A DNA stretch of 64,000 nt. Source: Arthrobacter sp. SPG23 (GTDB taxonomy: Bacteria; Actinomycetota; Actinomycetes; Actinomycetales; Micrococcaceae). Position 1 is the first letter of the stretch. Each line of letters opens with the position of its first letter. The DNA lies in assembly GCF_000876655.1 (NCBI RefSeq), contig NZ_JYCN01000004.1, positions 1 to 64,000 of the forward strand. Reading direction: 5' to 3'. The notes below the pieces were generated by a model. That model searched no databases and was not told the origin of the DNA. It saw only the letters and a program-made list of their open reading frames with translations. This document shows, in pieces, positions 42,133 through 50,309 of this stretch. Made by a program: the position numbers and the translations under genes.

Positions 42133-43622
42133 GCCAAGTCCGTAAGCTGCAGGGAAGCCTCCGCCGTGCCCCCGTTGGAGAACACCGTAATGCCGGTGTG
42201 CAGCGGGTCCGGGAATATCAGCTCAGTGAGTGTGGCGAGTCCGCCCTGGGCGAAGACTTCGACCGAGCAGTGGTCCACGAAGATCCGCAGGGAGTAGGTC
42301 CCTTCGTCTGCCAGCAGTGGTGCCGTGCTGATGGACGGGAAGGCCTCGTGGAAGCCAGTGTCGCCGGAGTTTGTTCGGTCCAGCATGAGTTGTCCGCTGC
42401 CGGGGCGGATGCTGATCCGGGTCCCCGATGAACCGTTCCCGGAGCCGCGGACCACCAAACCGAACTCGCTCGCTGTCCCCGGCGTAAAGGTGGCCTCGAT
42501 CAGCTGTACTGCCCTGCCGCCGTCGACCTTTACGCTGCCGTTCAGGGATAGGCGCTGGGTCGGGCCGGAAACAGAACCCTCGGTGCATGCCGGCACGGGC
42601 TGCTGGACGAGCCGGGGTTCGCCGTCGATCGAGGCGAGGGAAACTTCGCGCACCAGGCTCATGGGGCTGCGCCAGGGTGAAGTGGGGATGTGGTTGGCAT
42701 ACTGCCAGTTGTTCATCCATCCGATCATGAGCCGCCGTCCGCCCGGGACATTGCTGAAGGACACAGCCGCGTAGTAGTCCCGGCCCCAATCGAGCCATTG
42801 GTAGTCAACCACGCGCTCCGGGTCCTGCATGCCGTCCGTGACGGTGGTCTCGGAGGTGAACGTCACGCCGTCGAAGTCTCCCACGAAGTACTGCCCTGCT
42901 GATCCTCCGTTGGGTCCGCCCGGGCTCATGTTCACGGTCAGGACCCACCTGGTGTTTCCTGCATCTCCGTTCACGGGCAGCTCAAAGAGGTCCGGGCACT
43001 CCCAGATACCGCCGGTGCCGTTGGCCGGGCCGAAAGTGCTGAGGTATTCCCAGTTCTTAAGGTCGTCGGAGCGGTAGAGCAGCACGGCGTAGTCGTGGGC
43101 TTCGACGGCGGCCATCACCCAGTAGGTTCCGGCGGGTCCGTCATAACGGAAGACCTTGGGGTCACGGAATTCCGGGGAATTCCTGGTGAGGACTGGATTG
43201 CCGGCGTACTTGGCCCAAATGTAGCCGCCGTCGGTGCTCCACGCGATGGACTGGGCCTGCGTGCCCTCGTGGGCTGAGCCGGCTTTGTAGGCGCTGGTGT
43301 AGACGGCAACCAGGGGGGAGGTCCCGGACGCGCCGAAGCCGGCGGTGTTGTAGTGGTCCACCACGATGCTGCCCGAGAAGATTTCCTCAGTTTCGTCGCA
43401 GGGTATGGCCACCGGCTGCTCGTCCCAGTTCACCAGGTCGGTGGATGTGGCGTGGCCCCAGGACATGTTGCTGTGGACGTTGCCGAAGGGGTTGTTCTGG
43501 TAGTACAGGTGATAGATGCCGTCATGGAAGACCAAACCGTTGGGGTCGTTGAGCCAGGTGTCCTTGCAGGCGTAGTGCATCGCCGGCCGGTAGGCCCCAA
43601 GGGTGGGCGTGGCGGTGTTCAT
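42129..43622 (-). CDS. Cytoplasmic GH32 beta-fructosidase (second fructoside operon)
   Basis: The 497-residue protein has no signal peptide. It has canonical GH32 motifs: WLNDPNG with nucleophile D26, EFRDPKVF (R153, D154, P155) and WECPDLF with acid/base E208. A C-terminal beta-sandwich starts near 350 and includes LRIFVDHCSVEVFAQGG. It most resembles SacC/levanase-type fructosidases acting on sucrose or short fructans. It is encoded downstream of a CUT1 binding protein and upstream of the dead fructokinase, to which it is coupled by ATGA. Confidence 0.91.
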   Translation of the reverse strand: MNTATPTLGAYRPAMHYACKDTWLNDPNGLVFHDGIYHLYYQNNPFGNVHSNMSWGHATSTDLVNWDEQPVAIPCDETEEIFSGSIVVDHYNTAGFGASGTSPLVAVYTSAYKAGSAHEGTQAQSIAWSTDGGYIWAKYAGNPVLTRNSPEFRDPKVFRYDGPAGTYWVMAAVEAHDYAVLLYRSDDLKNWEYLSTFGPANGTGGIWECPDLFELPVNGDAGNTRWVLTVNMSPGGPNGGSAGQYFVGDFDGVTFTSETTVTDGMQDPERVVDYQWLDWGRDYYAAVSFSNVPGGRRLMIGWMNNWQYANHIPTSPWRSPMSLVREVSLASIDGEPRLVQQPVPACTEGSVSGPTQRLSLNGSVKVDGGRAVQLIEATFTPGTASEFGLVVRGSGNGSSGTRISIRPGSGQLMLDRTNSGDTGFHEAFPSISTAPLLADEGTYSLRIFVDHCSVEVFAQGGLATLTELIFPDPLHTGITVFSNGGTAEASLQLTDLA

Positions 43623-43732
43623 GGGTCAGGGTCTCGTTTCGTGGAGCTGCCGCGGGAAGTGTGGGGGCCCGGGCAGGCTGATGGAGCCGCCAGGCACGGA
43701 AGTCCGTGCCCGGCGGCTGGGATGCGGGAAGG

Positions 43733-45343
43733 TCAGGAGTTCTTCTGGTACCTGTCGTAGGCCTGCTGGTAGACGTCCACCATCTTGTCCAGGCCGATGT
43801 TCTTCAGCTGCGAGACGTAGCCGTCCCACTCCGCCTCGATGCCGCCGGAGACGATCCATTTCGCCGTGGTCTGCTTGACGATAGCGGCCACGTCCGTCTC
43901 GATGGTGCTGATCTGCTGCACTTCCTCGTTGGACAGTGCCACCGGGGGGTAGCCGTCGTTGGCTGCGAAAGGCTTGTAGTTCTCCTCGACGGTCTTCTGC
44001 CGCTCGGCCGCGCGCGGCTCGGGTGCCACGACCTTCTCGAAATTCTCCGCCGTGTTGGCCTTCGGGCCGCCCGGCGCAACCTTCTGGCGGCGTTCGCCTT
44101 CGCTGGTTCCCGCGGCTGCGGGGATCTGCGTCAGCAGTCCGGTGGCGGGGTCCTTCTGCAGGGTTTCACCGATGGGGCCCCAGTTGGCCTGGGCGGACTG
44201 GATGGGATCGTACAGGTTGTCTGCCCAGCGGATGGTGGCGGCAGGGTACTTGTTGGTTCGGGTCACGGCGAAGGCGCCGCGGGCAATTTCCTGGTTGTTG
44301 GACTGGCTGACGAGCCGCTTGCCGTCCACACCCTCAAGCACGGGGAGCAGTTTGTAGTCGCCGGCGCGGTCGGCGCCGACCATTTCCTTGATTTCCCACC
44401 AGACGAAGGAGCCCAGGTTTTCGGTGCCGGCCTTGCCCTTGGCCAGGTAGGCCTTGTCATCCTGGGAGAACGATTCGGGATCGATCAGGCCTTCCTGGTA
44501 CCAGGTATGCAGGGTCTGGAGGGCCTTCTTGTAGCCGTCCTGGGCGGCTGTGTAGATGACCTTGCCGTCCTGGACGATCCTGTGGTCCATGTTGTCCGGG
44601 ACTCCTCCCAAGGCGGCGATGAGGTCAACAATGTCCCCGCACCAGGAGCCGGGCATGAAGCTCAGCGGGATGGTCTTGCCGGTGCCTGAGGCGTCCTTGG
44701 TCTTGAAGGCGAGCAGGGCATCATGCAGTTCATCCACGGTTTTGGGCATCGGAATGCCCAGTTTGTTCAGCCACGCGGTGTTGATCGCCATCTCGTTGGG
44801 GAATTGGACGAGTCCCAGTTCTTCGATCGAGGGAAGGGAGTAGATGTGCCCGTCGGAGGAGGTGATGGCCGCTTTGATGTCCGGCCGGTCGGCGAGCAGC
44901 TTGGACAGGTTGGGGGCATTCTTCTGAATGAGGTCTTCAAGTGGAATCAGTGTTCCGCTGGCCGAGTAGGTGGCGATTTCCGCGTCGGTGAGCCCGCTGT
45001 TGAAGAAGGCATCGGGCAGGTCGCCGCTGGCCAGGATGAGGTTCTTCTTTTCCTTGAACACCGTCTCCGGGAGGTTCTCCCAGTCGATGTGGATGTTGGT
45101 GTCCTTTTCCCACTGCTGCACCAGGGACATGGTGTTGTAATCGGGGGCCAGCGCCGACTTGGTTCCGGAGAACTTGAGCGTCAGCGTGTCCTTGACAATC
45201 GGAAAGCCGGCCTCCTGGAAGCCGAACTCCCCGGAGGAGTCTTTGATGGCAGCGGAACTGTTGGAGCTGCCCGAGCAGGCGGTGAACAGCATCGTTCCTG
45301 CCATGAGGGCGCCAAGGACGGCGAGTTTGCGGCTGGTAGCCAT
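43733..45343 (-). CDS. CUT1 solute-binding lipoprotein (LplA-type)
   Basis: The 536-residue lipoprotein has lipobox FTAC (Cys about 23). It is longer than typical family 1 binding proteins, as in the LplA/YtcQ branch, with blocks WEKDTNIHIDWENLP, ASGDLPDAFF and YSLPSIEELGLVQFPNEMAIN. The ligand is probably a fructoside, given the GH32 gene that follows. It is separated from both neighbours by about 90-110 bp, enough for separate processing of the transcript. No ATPase gene is present in this operon. Confidence 0.87.
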   Translation of the reverse strand: MATSRKLAVLGALMAGTMLFTACSGSSNSSAAIKDSSGEFGFQEAGFPIVKDTLTLKFSGTKSALAPDYNTMSLVQQWEKDTNIHIDWENLPETVFKEKKNLILASGDLPDAFFNSGLTDAEIATYSASGTLIPLEDLIQKNAPNLSKLLADRPDIKAAITSSDGHIYSLPSIEELGLVQFPNEMAINTAWLNKLGIPMPKTVDELHDALLAFKTKDASGTGKTIPLSFMPGSWCGDIVDLIAALGGVPDNMDHRIVQDGKVIYTAAQDGYKKALQTLHTWYQEGLIDPESFSQDDKAYLAKGKAGTENLGSFVWWEIKEMVGADRAGDYKLLPVLEGVDGKRLVSQSNNQEIARGAFAVTRTNKYPAATIRWADNLYDPIQSAQANWGPIGETLQKDPATGLLTQIPAAAGTSEGERRQKVAPGGPKANTAENFEKVVAPEPRAAERQKTVEENYKPFAANDGYPPVALSNEEVQQISTIETDVAAIVKQTTAKWIVSGGIEAEWDGYVSQLKNIGLDKMVDVYQQAYDRYQKNS

Positions 45344-45434
45344 GGGTCGTTCCTTTTCTGGGTGGGGGAGGAGGAGGTGTGGTGACGGCGAAAGGAAGTT
45401 CCGGCGTCGGGCATTGCGTTCGGTTTTAAGGCGG

Positions 45435-46400
45435 TCAGCTCTTCACAGCGCCGATCATGGTGCCTTTCGTGAAGTGCTTCTGCATGAACGGAAGCGCGAT
45501 CATCAGCGGCAGGCTGGAGACGACGATCATGGCGTACTTGGTCAGTTCGCCGATCCTCTGCGCTGCGGCGTAGGACTCGATGTCTCCACCGGTGGTGCCT
45601 GCGGAGGAGACGTCCGACTGGATCAGGATGTTCCGGAGCACCAGCTGCAGCGGGTATTTCGTGTCATCGTTCAGGAAGATGAGGGCGTCGAAGAACGAGT
45701 TCCAGTGCGCCACCACGTGGACCATGATCATCAGCATGATCAGCGGCTTGGACAGGGGCAGGACCATCCTGAAGAAAAAGGTAAAGTCGTTGGCGCCGTC
45801 CATCTGGGCCGCTTCCCGGAGCTCTCCCGGGATGGTGTTTTCGAAGAAGGACCGGGCGATGATCAGGTTCCACACACCCACGGCGCCAGGCAGCACAACT
45901 GCCCAGACAGTGTCCAGCATGCCGAGGTCCCGGACCACCAGGTACTTGGTGATGAGGCCGCCGTCGAAGAACATGGTGACAACGAACAGGAGCATCAGGA
46001 TCTTCCGCCCCGGCATGTCCTTGCGGGACAGGGCGTAAGCGCCGAACAGGATGGTGGTCACGCTGATGGCCGAGCCCAGGACGGTGTAAATCACGGTGTT
46101 GCCCAGGCCGTTCCAGATCCGGCTGTCCGCGAAGATCCGTTGGTATCCCTCAAGGGTCACTCCGGACGGGAACAGCCAGACTTTGCCTTCGTAGACGGCG
46201 TTGGGATCGCTGATGGAGGCGATGACGATGAAATAGAGCGGGTAGACCACCGCGATGATGGACAGCGACAGGATGGTGACCGCGGCGATGTTGAAGGCGG
46301 AGTCTGCCCACTTGTCGCGGAACGATTGTGTGCGCTTGGCGGCGGGATGGGGCCTGGTTTCGGGGGCCGGAACGGCCACGGGTTTGGTGTTCAGGGTCAT
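45435..46400 (-). CDS. CUT1 sugar permease (LplC/YtcP-type)
   Basis: The 321-residue membrane protein has six predicted spans. The EAA loop reads LREAAQMDGANDFTFFFRMVLPLS, and the tail PFMQKHFTKGTMIGAVKS is typical of the LplC branch. It forms the channel with the LplB-type protein encoded 8 bp upstream. The N-terminal 30 residues are Pro/Ala-rich and cytoplasmic. Confidence 0.9.
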   Translation of the reverse strand: MTLNTKPVAVPAPETRPHPAAKRTQSFRDKWADSAFNIAAVTILSLSIIAVVYPLYFIVIASISDPNAVYEGKVWLFPSGVTLEGYQRIFADSRIWNGLGNTVIYTVLGSAISVTTILFGAYALSRKDMPGRKILMLLFVVTMFFDGGLITKYLVVRDLGMLDTVWAVVLPGAVGVWNLIIARSFFENTIPGELREAAQMDGANDFTFFFRMVLPLSKPLIMLMIMVHVVAHWNSFFDALIFLNDDTKYPLQLVLRNILIQSDVSSAGTTGGDIESYAAAQRIGELTKYAMIVVSSLPLMIALPFMQKHFTKGTMIGAVKS

Positions 46401-46407
46401 AGCGGCA

Positions 46408-47388
46408 TCACCACAGGGTTGCTTGGTTGGCCCGGCGCGCTACCCAGTTGAAGGTCAGCAGCAGCACGAGGTTGAGGACGGAATTGAACAGGCCGATGGC
46501 GGCGGAATAGCTGAACTGGGCCTGCTGCAGGCCGGCATGGTAAACGTACGTCTGGATGATTTCCGACGTCGGCAGGTTCAAGTTTGTCTGCATGAGCAGC
46601 GCCTTTTCGAAGCCGACGTTGAGCAGGTTGCCGATGGCCAGGATGAACAGGACAGTGATCACGGGCATGATCCCCGGCAGATCGATGTGCCGGATGCGCT
46701 GCAGTTTGGAGGCGCCGTCCACCTTGGCGGCGTCATGCAGGGCTGGGTCGATGCCGGACAAGGCCGCCAGGTAGACAATCATCGCGAAACCGGCGTTCTG
46801 CCAGACATCGGAGACCACGTAGATGGGCCGGAACCACTCGGCGGAGCCCATGAAGAAAACGGGTTCACCTCCCGCCAGCTGGATCGCATTGTTCACCAGC
46901 CCGGACCGCGGGGATAGCAGGACGAACATGATGCCCACCACCACCACCGTGGAGATGAACGCCGGCGAGTACAGCACCGTCTGGGTGAACTTCTTGAACC
47001 GCTCACTCTGGAGCTGGTTGACCAGAAGCGCCAGGATGATCGGGATCGGAAAGGCGACAAGCAGGCCCAGGATGGCGATCCAGAGCGTGTTCCCCACGAC
47101 CACACCGAACTGGTAGGAGTTGACGAACCGTATGAAATGCTGCAGCCCCACCCACGGGCTCCCGGTAAAACCGTCCACGGGATTGTAGTTGCGGAATGCG
47201 ATCTGCACCCCGTACATGGGCCAGTACTTGAAGACGGCGATGTAAATCAGCGCCGGTATTAGTAATACGTATAACTGCCAAGCCCTGCCAACCCTTTTCA
47301 GGCGCAGCGGAAGAGGCTTCCTGCTCGGGGGCCCGGGTGTTGGAGCCGGCGGCGATGCCGGCCTGGATCGGGCCAAGGTGCGGCTCAT
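46408..47388 (-). CDS. CUT1 sugar permease (LplB-type)
   Basis: The 326-residue membrane protein starts with a Pro-rich basic tail and six spans, with LplB hallmarks KYWPMYGVQIAFRNYNPVDG and WVGLQHFIRF. The EAA loop reads LHDAAKVDGASKLQRIRHIDLPG. Its ATG overlaps the LacI gene stop by 4 bp, so regulator and importer are translated from the same message. Confidence 0.91.
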   Translation of the reverse strand: MSRTLARSRPASPPAPTPGPPSRKPLPLRLKRVGRAWQLYVLLIPALIYIAVFKYWPMYGVQIAFRNYNPVDGFTGSPWVGLQHFIRFVNSYQFGVVVGNTLWIAILGLLVAFPIPIILALLVNQLQSERFKKFTQTVLYSPAFISTVVVVGIMFVLLSPRSGLVNNAIQLAGGEPVFFMGSAEWFRPIYVVSDVWQNAGFAMIVYLAALSGIDPALHDAAKVDGASKLQRIRHIDLPGIMPVITVLFILAIGNLLNVGFEKALLMQTNLNLPTSEIIQTYVYHAGLQQAQFSYSAAIGLFNSVLNLVLLLTFNWVARRANQATLW

Positions 47389-48428
47389 GGCTTCTCCTTT
47401 GGATGTGTCACTGAGTTCCGTTCAATCAGGGGGCAGGTCATGAACTCGACCCGTCCGTCCGGCTCGGCGCCCTGCAGGATGAGGTCCACCGCGCGGCGCC
47501 CCATTTCCACGAAGGGCAGCTCGAGGGTGGTGAGGCCCGGCCGCAGGTGCGGGGCCAGGGTTTCCTGGTTGTCGAAGCCGATGATGGATACATCGCGGGG
47601 AATCGACAGGTGCAGCTCGGTGGCGGCCTGGTAGGCGCCCCATGCGGTGCGGTCATTCGCGCAGAAGATGGCCGTCGGCGGGTTATTTCCCGTCATCAGG
47701 TCCATGGTGTGAGTAAATCCGTCCAGTTCGTTGCCGCTGCCGAAGCGCACCAGTTCCGGGCGGACGGGCAGTCCGGCTTCGGCCATGGCTTTCGTATAGC
47801 CGTTGTAGCGTCCGACGGCGGCAGGAAGTTCGCTCTCGAGCGTTTCGATGTTGATCATCGCCACCCGCTCATGCCCCGCGTCGAGAAGGCGTCGGGTGGC
47901 GGTGTAGCCGCCCAGTTCCTCATCCGGTGCAACGCTGGGAAGTCTCAGCTTGCGATCCTGCGAGTTCAGCACAACCGAAGGGACCGTCGAGAGGGCCTCG
48001 GGTACGTCGAGCCGCCGGTGGTACATGCCAGCGTAGACCACGCCAGCCACCTTGTAAGACAGCATGGAGTCCAGCGAGGCTGCCTCCAGGGCTTTGTCGC
48101 CGCCCGTGTTCATGGTGAGCAGGAGGAGGCCGTCCTCCCAGGCGCGCTCTTGTGCCCCTTCGATGATCTTGCCTGCGAAAGGGGCGGTGGCGACGGCGTC
48201 GCCCAGGAAACCGATGATGCCCGAGATGCCGTCCCGGAGGGTCTTGGCGTGGGCGTTGGTGCGGTAGCCAAGCTGGCGCACGGCATCCATCACGCGTTTC
48301 CGGGTCTCGTCCGAAAAGCGCGAACCGGACGCGGAGTTCAGCACCAGGGAAACTGTTGCCTGGGAAACGCCGGCGGCTGCCGCTACGTCGTGCATGGTGG
48401 GACCTGACGATGGTCGAGGCTTTGTCAC
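47385..48428 (-). CDS. LacI-family regulator of the second fructoside operon
   Basis: The 347-residue protein has a helix-turn-helix at about residues 12-33 (TMHDVAAAAGVSQATVSLVL) and a sugar-sensor domain from about 65. GTG 48428 was chosen over GTG 48434 because AAGGAGG ends 5 nt before it and would overlap the other. It shares TAPFAGKIIEGAQERAW and a TCPLIER C-terminus with the regulator at 10700-11809, so the two fructan loci use paralogous repressors. It lies immediately downstream of a 29-bp palindrome and is first in its operon, suggesting autoregulation. Confidence 0.9.
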   Translation of the reverse strand: MTKPRPSSGPTMHDVAAAAGVSQATVSLVLNSASGSRFSDETRKRVMDAVRQLGYRTNAHAKTLRDGISGIIGFLGDAVATAPFAGKIIEGAQERAWEDGLLLLTMNTGGDKALEAASLDSMLSYKVAGVVYAGMYHRRLDVPEALSTVPSVVLNSQDRKLRLPSVAPDEELGGYTATRRLLDAGHERVAMINIETLESELPAAVGRYNGYTKAMAEAGLPVRPELVRFGSGNELDGFTHTMDLMTGNNPPTAIFCANDRTAWGAYQAATELHLSIPRDVSIIGFDNQETLAPHLRPGLTTLELPFVEMGRRAVDLILQGAEPDGRVEFMTCPLIERNSVTHPKEKP

Positions 48429-48446
48429 GGGCACCTCCTTGGGCCT

Positions 48447-48475
48447 GGTTATACGAATCAGTTATTCGTATAACC
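48447..48475. promoter_or_regulatory. 29-bp palindromic operator before the second fructoside operon
   Basis: Perfect 12-bp arms GGTTATACGAAT (48447-48458) and ATTCGTATAACC (48464-48475) flank the spacer CAGTT. The site lies 19 bp upstream of the LacI start, so it overlaps the transcription start region. Its AT-rich sequence differs from the TAACGCGCGTTA sites of the paralogous regulator. Confidence 0.85.
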
Positions 48476-48557
48476 GACGGAAAAAACTGTAACCTGCGTC
48501 ATAGGATGCCGTCAAGTACTGGTTGTGAAGATGCGTAGGCCTGCGAGTAGGGCCGGC

Positions 48558-49190
48558 CTAGGGCCGGGGTGCCCGCCGGTGGGCGCGGAGCACGGAATCG
48601 GTGACGGTTACGGAGCCGCCCTCCGCGTCCGTCACGGACCTTCGGCGGGCTTCGCAGACGTCGATTTCCCACTCGTCCGCATCCAGCCCGGCCGCGATCT
48701 CCTCGGGGGTGAAAAGCAGGCCCGGCTCGCTGGGGCGGCGGATCCCCACTTCCAGGTCGGAGGGATGGTGGCCCACAACCAGCAGCGTTCCGCCGGGCGC
48801 CACTGACGCTGCCAGCCGGTGGTACAGCTCGGTACGCTCGGCCAGGGGCAGGTGCATGAACTGCGCGGAGACGAGGTCGAAGGTGCCGGACGGCGGCGGT
48901 GAACTGGTGAGGTCGTGATGGACCCAGGTGATCCGCGCGGCAGCGTCAGCATCCTGCGATGCCCGTTCGGCGGCCCGGGCCAGCGCCACCGAGGAGATGT
49001 CCACCGCCGTGACCCGCCAGCCCTGGCGTGCCAGCCAGAGCGAATCGGCGCCTTCGCCGCTGCCCACGTCCAGTGCAGAGCCCGGCCGCAGGTCGGCGGC
49101 CTCGGCCAGCAGGTGCGGGTTCGGATTGCGGCTCCAGACCGAGCCGTGCTGGCGGTAGCGTTCATCCCAGAACGACTCGTCAAACTTCAT
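48558..49190 (-). CDS. Class I SAM-dependent methyltransferase
   Basis: The 210-residue protein has a Rossmann methyltransferase core: motif I ALDVGSGEGADSLWLA, motif II VTAVDISSVALARA, motif IV TFDLVSAQFMHLP and a LLVVGHHPSD strand. It resembles the TehB/thiopurine-methyltransferase-like group. The substrate is unknown. The start codon has GGAGAC upstream. It is flanked by unrelated genes and appears to be a single gene. Confidence 0.85.
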   Translation of the reverse strand: MKFDESFWDERYRQHGSVWSRNPNPHLLAEAADLRPGSALDVGSGEGADSLWLARQGWRVTAVDISSVALARAAERASQDADAAARITWVHHDLTSSPPPSGTFDLVSAQFMHLPLAERTELYHRLAASVAPGGTLLVVGHHPSDLEVGIRRPSEPGLLFTPEEIAAGLDADEWEIDVCEARRRSVTDAEGGSVTVTDSVLRAHRRAPRP

Positions 49191-49333
49191 CCGTGGTCTC
49201 CTTGCTGGCCGGCGATCCCGTCCCGGCAGCGTGCCCCCAGGGACGGTCCGCGCTACGCCGTGACACTGCCACGATACGCCGTCACGGCGTCCTCCAGTTC
49301 CTTCCGCTTCCCAAGGGGCAGGGCTGCCCGAAG

Positions 49334-49762
49334 CTAGGCCGCGCTGATGCCGAAGAGCCCGATGATGAGCCCCATGACCACCAGCGTGACCAGTTCGTGG
49401 GCGCAGTTCAGGACGGTCAAGCCGGCGGGACGGCCGTCGAAAGCGTCGTGGGTAATGAAGCGGGAGGCCGTGAAGCCGGCCCAGAGGATGACGGCGGTGA
49501 TCAGGGTGTTGGCCAGGAAGTTTCCGCCGTAGAAGTGCTGGGAAATAGCGGCCGATCCGGCAAGGACCAGGGCGCTGACGAAGCTGACCACCAGCGTGAT
49601 CAGGATGGGTTTGACGGCGTCCTTTGCATCCCCGCTGGGGGTGACTTTCGCGAGCTTCATCCAGTAGTTGCCGAAGACCTTGGGCGTGTACCAGACCGAG
49701 CCAACCACCATGCTCGACAGGGTGGCCAGCACCACGGCCCAGATGTTGATTTCCGGAATCAT
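49334..49762 (-). CDS. DUF1761-family membrane protein
   Basis: The 142-residue protein has four hydrophobic spans (about 8-28, 50-72, 82-102, 115-138) with the family pattern GSVWYTPKVFGNYWMKL after the first span. Function is unknown. GAGGAG precedes the ATG, which lies 10 bp after the MarR stop, so it is the last gene of the ligase-MarR-DUF1761 operon. Confidence 0.8.
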   Translation of the reverse strand: MIPEINIWAVVLATLSSMVVGSVWYTPKVFGNYWMKLAKVTPSGDAKDAVKPILITLVVSFVSALVLAGSAAISQHFYGGNFLANTLITAVILWAGFTASRFITHDAFDGRPAGLTVLNCAHELVTLVVMGLIIGLFGISAA

Positions 49763-49772
49763 TGCGTTCTCC

Positions 49773-50279
49773 TCAATCGGCGAAGTCGCCGGCGTTCCGT
49801 CGAAATTTCCCCAGGATCCGGATCAGCTGGTCCACGTCATGGCCGGCGAAACCGGACTGGCCGAACACCTCGGCGTTGAGTGCCGCCGTCGCGCTTTTGG
49901 CCAGGGTGCGGCCCTCCGCGGTGAGTTCGATCAGTGTGGTGCGGCCGTCGGTCGGGTGCGGAGAGCGGACCACCAGGCCCGCGTCCTGAAGGCGGTCGAC
50001 GGCGTTGGTCACCGATGTGGGGTGGACCTGCAGGAGCGCGCTCGCCTTGTTCATGGGCAGCGCGCCGCTGCGGGCGAAACTCAGCAGCGCCAGGAGTTCG
50101 TAGCGGGCGAACGTCAGGCCGAAGGGCTTGAGCACTCCCTCGATCCGGGCCAGCAGGATCTGCTGGGTACGCATGATGGCCGTGATGGCAGCCATGGGCG
50201 CGGCAACATCGCCCCAGCCGTGCCGTTCCCAGTTGCGTTGGGCGTCGGCAATGGGATCGCGCGGGAGGGGGGTTCCCAT
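49773..50279 (-). CDS. MarR-family transcriptional regulator
   Basis: The 168-residue protein has a winged helix at about 60-125: LTFARYELLALLSFA, then HPTSVTNAVDRLQDAGLVVRSPHPTDGRT (wing). ATG 50279 has AGGAGG 5 nt upstream, better than the ATG at 50294. It lies 30 bp behind the CoA-ligase gene and probably responds to a CoA ester or aromatic/fatty acid to control the divergent ligase/dehydrogenase promoters. Confidence 0.88.
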   Translation of the reverse strand: MGTPLPRDPIADAQRNWERHGWGDVAAPMAAITAIMRTQQILLARIEGVLKPFGLTFARYELLALLSFARSGALPMNKASALLQVHPTSVTNAVDRLQDAGLVVRSPHPTDGRTTLIELTAEGRTLAKSATAALNAEVFGQSGFAGHDVDQLIRILGKFRRNAGDFAD

Positions 50280-50309
50280 GGCACCTCCTGACAAGTGGGT
50301 TGCTCCAGC

